A DNA stretch of 32,047 nt from contig QZKI01000076.1 in assembly GCA_003598055.1 (NCBI GenBank), positions 1 through 32,047 on the forward strand, in the 5' to 3' direction. Position numbers and translations under genes: made by a program. Source of the DNA: Candidatus Abyssobacteria bacterium SURF_17 (GTDB lineage: Bacteria; Abyssobacteria; SURF-5). The notes below the pieces were generated by a model that saw nothing but the letters and a program-made list of their open reading frames with translations, was not told the origin of the DNA and did not search any database. Of this stretch, positions 26,118-32,047 are shown piece by piece (within the stretch, counting starts at the first letter, position 1; each line of letters begins with the position of its first letter).

Positions 26118-26960
26118 TCACCACGCCATTATCTTGCTGATGTTTTGCGCAATCTCCTGCGGTGTCCACATGCCTTCCTTGCCCACGCCCTCGGTGGTCT
26201 TGACTTCCATCGCGGAAATGTGCGGCCCGCGAATCAAGAAAAACTTGCCGTTGATATCTTTCCCGAGGCCAGACGCGAGGAACACGACCACCGGCGAGAT
26301 GAATGCCGGGTCGAGCTCGCCCTCCTTGAGGTTTGCATAACGCGGGAGGTCTTCGGTCATCCGGGTTTTGGCAATGGGCACCACCGCGTTCACCGTAATG
26401 CCGTATTTGACCAGTTCGAGCGCGCACACGCGCGTGAACCCCGCAATGCCCGCCTTCGCAGCGCCATAGTTCGACTGGCCGAACATACCGAGCAGGCCCG
26501 ACGTGGAACTCGTATTGATGATGCGGCCGCCCTGCCCTTGGTCCTTCATCGCAGTTGCAGCCGCGTGAGTGCACGCGAATGTGCCCTTGAGGTGCACCGC
26601 AATCACGGAATCCCACATGGCCTCATCCATCTTGAGGAGAGTCTTGTCCCGCAGGATGCCCGCGTTGTTCACCAGGATGTCGAGCCGGCCAAAAGCGTCG
26701 AGCGCGCTCTTCACGATGTTCTTGCCGCCCGCCATCGTGGCCACGCTGTCATAGTTTGCGGCAGCCTTGCCGCCCATTTTCCTGATTTCATCAACAACTG
26801 TATCGGCCATTGATTTGCCCGCGCCTGAACCACTGCGGTCGCCGCCCACGTCATTCACGACTACCTTCGCGCCTTCTTTCGCCAGAGCAAGAGCATGACA
26901 CCGGCCTATGCCACCGCCTGCGCCGGTGACAATTGCCACCTTTCCATCGAGCAGCCCCAT
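26118..26960 (-). CDS. SDR family (3R)-hydroxyacyl-CoA dehydrogenase-like protein
   Basis: A 280-residue classical short-chain dehydrogenase. The cofactor motif is TGAGGGIG (12-19), the structural NNAG is at 98-101, and the catalytic set Ser152, Tyr165 and Lys169 lies in NTSSTSGLLGMFGQSNYGAAKAG. The stretch VVVNDVGGDRSGSG...ADTVVDEIRKMGGKAAANYDSV closely follows the dehydrogenase part of the multifunctional enzyme HSD17B4 / MFE-2, so NAD-dependent oxidation of a 3-hydroxyacyl-CoA is likely. A hydratase domain is absent. The ATG is preceded by AAAGGAGGAGG. It is probably co-transcribed with the thiolase; a 655-base repeat-filled gap separates it from the acyl-CoA dehydrogenase gene upstream. 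Confidence 0.94.
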   Translation of the reverse strand: MGLLDGKVAIVTGAGGGIGRCHALALAKEGAKVVVNDVGGDRSGSGAGKSMADTVVDEIRKMGGKAAANYDSVATMAGGKNIVKSALDAFGRLDILVNNAGILRDKTLLKMDEAMWDSVIAVHLKGTFACTHAAATAMKDQGQGGRIINTSSTSGLLGMFGQSNYGAAKAGIAGFTRVCALELVKYGITVNAVVPIAKTRMTEDLPRYANLKEGELDPAFISPVVVFLASGLGKDINGKFFLIRGPHISAMEVKTTEGVGKEGMWTPQEIAQNISKIMAW

Positions 26961-27179
26961 ACCATCCTCCTCCTTTCAAAGAATTTCGCTGATTCACTCA
27001 GACTATTTGACCGTGAACTGTAGACTGTAAAACGTAAACCCTTTTTCTCAATCGCGGATATGCACGGATTATCACGGATTGCAAAAACTTCTTTGGAACA
27101 CGAATGCCGAATGATGCGAATTACATGAACAAAGACAACTGAGACGTTCGCAATACGGCACAGTCGCACCCCAAAAATG

Positions 27180-27295
27180 TCATTGCGAGGAGTGCAGGGT
27201 CTCAGACCCGAGGGTCCCAGACCCAAGCGACGAAGCAATCTCTTCATCATATGGAGATTGCTTCGCTCGGGCCTGCGGCCCTTCGCTCGCAATGA
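27180..27295. repeat. TCATTGCGAG palindromic repeat, copy C
   Basis: The left arm TCATTGCGAGGAGTGCAGGG to CGAAGCAATCTC is altered internally by a GGTCTCAGACCC block. The right arm GAGATTGCTTCGCTCGGGCC to TCGCAATGA is identical in type to copy A. It stands between the SDR and acyl-CoA dehydrogenase genes. The rest of the gap 26961-27615 holds two other palindromes and no gene. Confidence 0.85.
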
Positions 27296-27315
27296 CTGCG
27301 CGCTGGAAATTACGA

Positions 27316-27331
27316 CAAGATCTCAGTCTTG
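27316..27331. repeat. CAAGAnnTCAnTCTTG hairpin, copy 2
   Basis: CAAGATCTCAGTCTTG, then TCCAAAATAA, matching the unit at 24566. Again it lies just after a TCATTGCGAG repeat. Confidence 0.6.
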
Positions 27332-27367
27332 TCCAAAATAAAGATTAACCGCGCATGGATGTGCTTT

Positions 27368-27436
27368 GGACGCGATGAATCGCGCCCCTACAAGAGGTCT
27401 TGGTCTGCGCCTGTAGGGGCGCAATTCATTGCGCCC
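27368..27436. repeat. GTAGGGGCG-type inverted element
   Basis: The left arm GACGCGATGAATCGCGCCCC then TACA (27368-27392) and the right arm TGTAGGGGCGCAATTCATTG then CGCCC (27412-27436) are inverted complements around 19 bases. The arms resemble those of the elements at 5041 and 16111, but here the TGTAGG ends point inward. Confidence 0.75.
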
Positions 27437-27615
27437 TTGCCAAATACGCTCAACTTTCTTGTTATCCCTAACGCAGATACCTTCTGTTATTCGTTACATT
27501 CGCTTCTATCCGTCTCATTCGTGTTCCCAATTCTTTCTTTGCGCTTCGGGTCTGAGACCCCTTTGTGCCTTCGTGGTTAATATGGGATGGCGACTCGCCG
27601 TGAAATCTGGGCTTC

Positions 27616-28878
27616 TTACTTCAACTTATCCCGCCCAAACCCAAGGACATTACGCGCAACAATGAGCATATTTATCTGGCCCGTCCCCTCGAAGATATCG
27701 TTTATCTTGCAATCGCGCATCCATTTTTCGAGCAGGTATTCGCGCGAGTACCCCAGCGGCCCCATCAACTCCACCGCTTTCTGGCAGATATTGGTTACGG
27801 CGAACCCCGCCTTCGCCTTTGCCATCGAGGCTTCGAGACTGTTGCGCTCGCGGCGGTCGAGCATGCAGCACGCGCGCCACGTGAGCAGGCGAGCGGCCTT
27901 CAAATTGGCTTCCATATTGTGGATTTCTTTTTCGACTGCCGTCATTTGATACGGCGAAATGCCGTAGCGAACTTCAATCCCTTTCTCGGCAAGCTTTTCC
28001 TTGACGAACTCGAGTGCGGCCCGGCCGATGCCGATTGCGCTCGCGGCGATGCCCGGCCGCGTAGCGTCGAACGTTGCCATGACACCCTTGAATCCTTTGG
28101 TGGTGCCCCGCTGCTGGACTTCAGGGCTGCCGAGGATATTATCGATCGGAATGCGACAATCCTCGAATACGACCGTGGCCGTGTCGGACGCGCGTATGCC
28201 GAGTTTGTTCTCAAGCTTCGTGACCGTCATGCCCGGCGTGCCCTTCTCGACGACAAAGCTCTTGATGCCCGCGCGGCCGGCGGATTTGTCGATGGTGGCC
28301 CATACGACCACCCATCCGTCGCTTTCCTGACACGCCATCTTGCCGCTGGTGACGAATATCTTCTCGCCGTTCAGCACCCATGAATCGCCGTCGCGCACGG
28401 CAGAGGCGGTGATGGCAGCCGTATCTGAGCCGGCATTCGCCTCGGTGATGGCCATTGCGCCCCACTTCGGAGTGCCTTCGGTGAATGGCTTGAAGAAGCG
28501 GCGCTTTTGCTCGGGCGTGCCGACCGCATTGACGGCGGCTCCACCCAGCCGTGGACCCGGATTGCAGAGATTGAGGCCCGCGTCGCCCCATGCTCGTTCC
28601 TCGCTGAGCACCGCAGTCAATATCATGGGCTGGCCGCCAGCGCGCGCAAGGCTCTTCTTCTTGGCCTCGGCGCGCTCGGCATCGGTCTGCTCGAGCGCCT
28701 GCAACTGCGCGGCCACTTCCTTCTTCACGTCCTCCCATATGAGATTGATGTAATCCCACGGTTTTTCGTGCTCCCTCTCATCGTAATCCCGCGCGACGGG
28801 CCGCATGTGCTTCACGGCCAATTCATGCGTCTCTTTTTGCGCTGCGACGATTTGTTCCGGCAACTCAAAATCAATCAT
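27616..28878 (-). CDS. Acyl-CoA dehydrogenase
   Basis: A 420-residue FAD enzyme with all three acyl-CoA dehydrogenase domains. The N-terminal helical domain carries a longer than usual charged insert (EDVKKEVAAQLQALEQTDAERAEAKKKSLA). The middle beta domain has AMAITEANAGSDTAAITASAVRDGDSWVLNGEKIFVTSG and LGIRASDTATVVFEDCRIP. The C-terminal helical domain has MGPLGYSREYLLEKWMRDCKINDIFEGTGQIN, where Glu397 is at the usual catalytic base position. It oxidises acyl-CoA to enoyl-CoA, passing electrons to ETF. Chain length or steroid specificity is not readable. AAGGAG lies eight bases before the ATG. It lies on the same strand as the SDR and thiolase genes; an enoyl-CoA hydratase is missing from the window. 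Confidence 0.95.
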   Translation of the reverse strand: MIDFELPEQIVAAQKETHELAVKHMRPVARDYDEREHEKPWDYINLIWEDVKKEVAAQLQALEQTDAERAEAKKKSLARAGGQPMILTAVLSEERAWGDAGLNLCNPGPRLGGAAVNAVGTPEQKRRFFKPFTEGTPKWGAMAITEANAGSDTAAITASAVRDGDSWVLNGEKIFVTSGKMACQESDGWVVVWATIDKSAGRAGIKSFVVEKGTPGMTVTKLENKLGIRASDTATVVFEDCRIPIDNILGSPEVQQRGTTKGFKGVMATFDATRPGIAASAIGIGRAALEFVKEKLAEKGIEVRYGISPYQMTAVEKEIHNMEANLKAARLLTWRACCMLDRRERNSLEASMAKAKAGFAVTNICQKAVELMGPLGYSREYLLEKWMRDCKINDIFEGTGQINMLIVARNVLGFGRDKLK

Positions 28879-29277
28879 GGCAGGCTCCTTCCGTATAAAG
28901 TAATCGGGTGTGACAGTTCGTCAGCCACTGCTACTCTGGCTTCTCGACTGCGAAAATGTTCCTAGGATGTGTGAACGAAGCGATTATATCAAATAGGAAT
29001 AACGGTTTCATCCCGCGTCATAGATGCAACCAAAAATAAAGCGACTTTGGAACACGAATGACACGAGTTATACGGATTCCGCAATGCAGTATTCGGTAAG
29101 TCCCATTGAGCTGGTGAGAGGGGATTCTTCCACTACCTTGAGGTCGAAGAGTTTTCCTCGAGAAAGAAGCTCAAATTCGAGCAAATGCGGTATAATAATA
29201 GAAGGATGAACTGTTTGAACACGATGATGGGATGCGGAGTGTTGTGATTTCAGCTTGCGCATAATTTAGAGGAAACA
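28879..29277. other. Divergent control region between acyl-CoA dehydrogenase and DsrC-like genes
   Basis: About 400 bases. A TATAAT at 29191-29196 (GGTATAATAATAG) is a candidate -10 for the DsrC-like gene, with a weak -35. A 16-base sequence, CTTTGGAACACGAATG (29045-29060), is repeated exactly at 27091-27106. No gene is supported, though short open frames occur. Confidence 0.45.
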
Positions 29278-29967
29278 ATGCGAACCCTGATTTTTCGTGA
29301 AAAGGGATATGTACTGGACGACGACGGCTTCTTGACGGATTACAATCAGTGGGACCCATCGTTTGCTGAAGGTCTTGCGGCCAGTCTTGAAATACCACGT
29401 CTATCCGAGAAGCACTGGGAGATCATCCACTTTATCCGAGATAGTTACGAGCGCTCCGGTAGGTGTCCGTCGGTGTATCAAACATGCAGGTCCAAGAATT
29501 TGACCATAAAGGTTCTCAAGAGGCTATTTCCAACTGGTTATTTGCGGGGAGCCTGCAAGTTGGCTGGCATCACGTATAGGGAAGGGTACCATGGCTTCAG
29601 CGCCGGATTGCCTCCCGTGGTTGCCCTGACTGATCCGGGAGAACGTCATCCCTCAGCGCGTGGTGTCAGCACGCGTCAATCCGAGAAAGCCTACCTAGTA
29701 AATGTGCGCGGATTCCTCCTTAATCCCGATGATTGGGATGAAGACTATGCTATCCACAGGGCGTATGAGATGGGTCTGGCAGATCTCACGGAACGACACT
29801 GGAAGATCATTTATTTCCTTCGTGAGAGTTTCAAGAAAAACGGGGTTGTGCCGACCGTTTACGAAACCTGCGAACAGAATGGCATCGAGATAGAGAACTT
29901 AGAAGAACTGTTTCCCCAAGGTTATCATCGCGGCGCCGTCAAAATAGCAGGGCTACACGTGCTATAG
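29278..29967 (+). CDS. Tandem two-domain DsrC/TusE-like protein
   Basis: A 229-residue protein made of two DsrC-fold domains. Domain 1 (1-105): YVLDDDGFLTDYNQWDPSFAEGLAASLEIPRLSEKHWEIIHFIRDSY, then LFPTGYLRGACKLAGI. Domain 2 (136-229): YLVNVRGFLLNPDDWDEDYAIHRAYEMGLADLTERHWKIIYFLRESF, then LFPQGYHRGAVKIAGL. Canonical DsrC has one Cys in GACK and one at the C-terminal tail. Domain 1 keeps only the first (Cys93); domain 2 has neither (GAVK, ending HVL). Both domains instead share a Cys in VY(Q/E)TC (70 and 198). It thus cannot form the DsrC trisulfide cycle in the usual way, and a regulatory sulfur- or redox-sensing role is more likely. GAGGAAAC lies upstream. A histidine kinase follows 51 bases later. 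No dsrAB or tus genes are present. Confidence 0.9.
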   Translation: MRTLIFREKGYVLDDDGFLTDYNQWDPSFAEGLAASLEIPRLSEKHWEIIHFIRDSYERSGRCPSVYQTCRSKNLTIKVLKRLFPTGYLRGACKLAGITYREGYHGFSAGLPPVVALTDPGERHPSARGVSTRQSEKAYLVNVRGFLLNPDDWDEDYAIHRAYEMGLADLTERHWKIIYFLRESFKKNGVVPTVYETCEQNGIEIENLEELFPQGYHRGAVKIAGLHVL

Positions 29968-30018
29968 CCCTGGCCAAGATATGGGCTCGGTCAGCAGAAC
30001 GCTCCACAGGGAAAAGCC

Positions 30019-31836
30019 ATGATTCCAAGACAGGAAGCCGACCTTGACGAATGGATAAGGGGCGAGCTTTTCAATGCTATGCCTACAGGCATTGCGGTTG
30101 TGGATCGGAATTTTACCGTGATTCGCGCCAACAAGGCGTTTGAACAAATGTTCGGTGCTTGGGAAAACAGGAAGTGTTACGCCATGTATAGGACCCGTTC
30201 ATCCATCTGCCCGCACTGCAAAGGTGGGGAGGCATTCACGGACGGCGTCCCCCGAGTGAATCAGGAAGTTGAGTACGACAAGAACGGCAGACTGATGTGC
30301 CATATCGACCACGTAATACCTGTGCTTGGCAGGGGTAGAGACATCCCTTTCCTGGTCCAGATAATCGCCGATATTCCCGAGGTCGAACAGATTAGAGCGG
30401 AGCATCAGCTCATGTTTGACCAGGTTCCTTGCCACATCACGATACTGGACAGGGAAATGCGAATTGTAAAATGCAACAAGAAGCTCAGGGAGACGTTCGG
30501 CGATCTTGCGGGTAGATACTGCTTTGAGGCCTTCAAGGGGTTGGATCGTCAATGCTCGAAATGCACAGCCCGACAGACGTTTGGGGACGGGCAGACCCAC
30601 ACCGACCACCACGTGTGGAACATCGGCGAAGGAAAAACAATACGAGAAAACATCCATTCCTTGGTTACTACGGTGCCTTTCCAGAAGATTGAGGGAAAGG
30701 TCAATTTGGTCATGGAATTGGCCGTGGATATCTCGCAGGAACTGAGATTGCAGGATGAGCTGGAGCAGGCATATATTACTATGCAGGCCTTCATAGCTTC
30801 TTCCAAAGACGGAATCTTTACCTTGGATGAGAGCGGAGATGTCGGCATCTTCAACCGGGCTGCTCGGGAGCTTTTTCAAGTGCCGGACAATCGAGAAGTG
30901 TCATATGAGCTGCTTGCATCTATGCTTCCGAGCGGCTTCCTCGATCAGGTCTCCGAAAGTTGTGGCCATGTGTATCTGCCGGAAGCAGGAATCTGGACCT
31001 TTCAGGGTGAAACAATTCCGGTTCGCCTTGTGGGCACCAGGCTCTCAGCCGGCGAGCATCCTATTGGCATGGCATTCCTGGCTGAGGACCTGCGCGAGGT
31101 GAAGCAGCTCGAAAGAGGTAAGCTCGAAGCAGAAAGGCTGGCTGCCGTCGGACAGACGGTAGCTGGTCTTGCACACGCAATAAAGAATCTTATAACAGGC
31201 CTGCAGGGAGGTCTGTACTTGCTCAGTACTGGATTAGACAAAGGGAAAATAGAGCGTATCCACGAGGGACGAGAACTCCTGGACCGCAACATCAAGCGTG
31301 TTTCCGCATCCGTGAAAGCATTTCTGAGTTTCGCCAAAGGCCGGGAAATCCGTCTGAGAATGACGGACCCCGTAGAAGTAGCTGCCGAGGTGATAGCGAT
31401 GTATTCGCCTAAAGCCAAAGAGTGCGGAATTAAGCTTGTGCACGAACGATTCCGCGAAATTGCCCCTGCGCCGATCGATCACGATGCTATGCATGAGTGC
31501 CTGACAAATCTGGTTGGCAATGCCATAGACGCGTGCCTGACGAGCGAAGATAAGAACAATCATCACGTTTGGGTTCGTAGCTTTGAAAAAGAGCAGGTCA
31601 TAACGTACGAAGTTGTTGACGACGGTTGTGGCATGGATGACGAGGTAAAGAAAAGCGTCTTCACGGTCTTTTTCACGACGAAAGGCCTTATCGGTACCGG
31701 CCTCGGACTGTTAACAACGCGAAGAATTGTCCAGGAACATGGTGGAAAAATAGAAATGGAATCTACCCTGGGTAAGGGCTCTACCTTCCGCATAAGCCTC
31801 CCCCGGGCTGGCCTTCTTTCCCGAGTGGATGATTGA
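30019..31836 (+). CDS. Soluble PAS-domain sensor histidine kinase with cysteine motifs
   Basis: A 605-residue kinase without membrane segments. PAS1 (about 18-120) has C53-x10-C64-PH-C67; PAS2 (130-240) has C168-x10-C179-SK-C182 with the same spacing; PAS3 (250-360) lacks it. A short helical linker leads to the H-box GLAHAIKNLITGLQGG (His386), then the catalytic domain: N-box LTNLVGNAIDA (Asn501), G1 DDGCGMD (534-539), F/G2 FFTTKGLIGTGLGL and a final EMESTLGKGSTFRISLP. All phosphotransfer motifs are intact. The cysteine sets could bind an Fe-S cluster or zinc, or form disulfides, making this a cytoplasmic redox or sulfur sensor. There is no receiver domain, and no response regulator gene in the window. 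It is likely co-transcribed with the DsrC-like gene upstream. AGGGAAAAGCC precedes the ATG. Confidence 0.93.
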   Translation: MIPRQEADLDEWIRGELFNAMPTGIAVVDRNFTVIRANKAFEQMFGAWENRKCYAMYRTRSSICPHCKGGEAFTDGVPRVNQEVEYDKNGRLMCHIDHVIPVLGRGRDIPFLVQIIADIPEVEQIRAEHQLMFDQVPCHITILDREMRIVKCNKKLRETFGDLAGRYCFEAFKGLDRQCSKCTARQTFGDGQTHTDHHVWNIGEGKTIRENIHSLVTTVPFQKIEGKVNLVMELAVDISQELRLQDELEQAYITMQAFIASSKDGIFTLDESGDVGIFNRAARELFQVPDNREVSYELLASMLPSGFLDQVSESCGHVYLPEAGIWTFQGETIPVRLVGTRLSAGEHPIGMAFLAEDLREVKQLERGKLEAERLAAVGQTVAGLAHAIKNLITGLQGGLYLLSTGLDKGKIERIHEGRELLDRNIKRVSASVKAFLSFAKGREIRLRMTDPVEVAAEVIAMYSPKAKECGIKLVHERFREIAPAPIDHDAMHECLTNLVGNAIDACLTSEDKNNHHVWVRSFEKEQVITYEVVDDGCGMDDEVKKSVFTVFFTTKGLIGTGLGLLTTRRIVQEHGGKIEMESTLGKGSTFRISLPRAGLLSRVDD

Positions 31837-31922
31837 GAAGTTCCCCGCTTCCGCCGGGTGAGAATTGAGGGTCAAATCACTCCACAAGAGCAACACGTCT
31901 TTCTCAACAATCGTACAAAAAG

Positions 31923-31944
31923 GGGTCAGGTCTTGAAATTTGAC
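31923..31944 (+). repeat. REP arm in front of the RAYT gene
   Basis: GGGTCAGGTCTTGAAATTTG then AC. It shares GGGTCAGGTCT and ATTTGAC with the arms of the REP pair at 7530-7622. REP sequences flanking their cognate transposase gene are the rule for RAYT systems. Confidence 0.7.
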
Positions 31945-31968
31945 TTGACGATTATCATGTGTTAGGAT
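31940..31968 (+). promoter_or_regulatory. Putative promoter of the RAYT gene
   Basis: TTGACT at 31940-31945, a 17-base spacer, and TAGGAT at 31963-31968. The -35 overlaps the end of the REP arm. Transcription would start at or next to the GTG at 31976, suggesting a leaderless or very short-leader mRNA. Confidence 0.5.
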
Positions 31969-31975
31969 GTACGGC

Positions 31976-32047
31976 GTGGCGAGACCATTGAGAATCGAGT
32001 TCGAAGGCGCGCTTTATCATGTCACCGCTCGGGGAAACGAGCGGCGG
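31976..32047 (+). mobile_element. REP-associated tyrosine transposase (RAYT, Y1/IS200-like), N-terminal fragment
   Basis: The last 72 bases encode 24 codons read as (V)ARPLRIEFEGALYHVTARGNERR, the highly conserved start of TnpA_REP-type transposases (MARPLRIE-pGALYHVtsRGN). HUH motif and catalytic Tyr lie beyond the window edge, so integrity cannot be judged. The GTG start at 31976 matches family starts; an ATG at 31967 is in frame three codons upstream. These enzymes process single-stranded REP hairpins, and the REP-like arms here and at 7530 are candidate substrates. Confidence 0.88.

Noticed and set aside
24880..26340. 486-codon plus-strand open frame across the thiolase and SDR genes
   Set aside because: It is antisense to two clearly conserved genes; its length is explained by GC-rich codon usage on the other strand.

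Overview
The window is bacterial chromosome of moderate GC content. Genes have Shine-Dalgarno sites and sigma70-type promoters, there is one tRNA gene, and intergenic regions carry many short palindromic repeats. The sequence does not fix the lineage. The mix of genes (a DsrC-like protein, cysteine-rich PAS histidine kinase, beta-oxidation enzymes, YfhO-type and GT-C membrane proteins) together with dense MITE/REP-like repeats would suit an environmental Gram-negative lineage, such as a deltaproteobacterial-grade or candidate-phylum genome. That placement is inference.

Layout. Positions 1-1.5 kb hold three small proteins: an AhpD-like carboxymuconolactone decarboxylase, a DUF1428 protein and an AHSA1/SRPBCC protein. 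Positions 2.1-5.85 kb hold a GT-C-like membrane protein and two SAM methyltransferases. Positions 5.9-7.7 kb hold an exported thioredoxin-fold/TPR/CsgG-like protein, whose start codon lies inside a REP element, next to tRNA-Asp(GTC). A long AT-rich leader with a near-consensus promoter precedes a sigma70-family factor with altered promoter-contact residues (8.5-9.7 kb). A tight housekeeping operon follows (9.8-15.3 kb): alaS, ruvX, mltG and trhP. After it come a BrnT-type toxin-antitoxin pair (15.36-15.95 kb), a small exported protein, an FAD oxidoreductase, a YfhO-family membrane protein, a GH20-like glycosidase and an exported PQQ-type sugar dehydrogenase (to 24.3 kb). Positions 24.8-28.9 kb, on the minus strand, hold a fatty-acid or steroid-type CoA module: acyl-CoA dehydrogenase, an HSD17B4-like SDR and a thiolase.

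The right end holds what I consider the most interesting system: a protein made of two DsrC/TusE-like domains in tandem, followed 51 bases later by a soluble histidine kinase. Two of the kinase PAS domains carry the same C-x10-C-x2-C cysteine motif. This looks like a sulfur- or redox-responsive signalling unit. The window ends in the first 24 codons of a REP-associated tyrosine transposase (RAYT). The repeat in front of that gene matches REP arms at 7.5 kb and more loosely at 0.5 kb.

At least four short repeat families are scattered between genes. Members of one abut the ribosome binding sites of two unrelated genes, and a REP element supplies the start codon of a third, so the repeats appear to have reshaped gene starts here.
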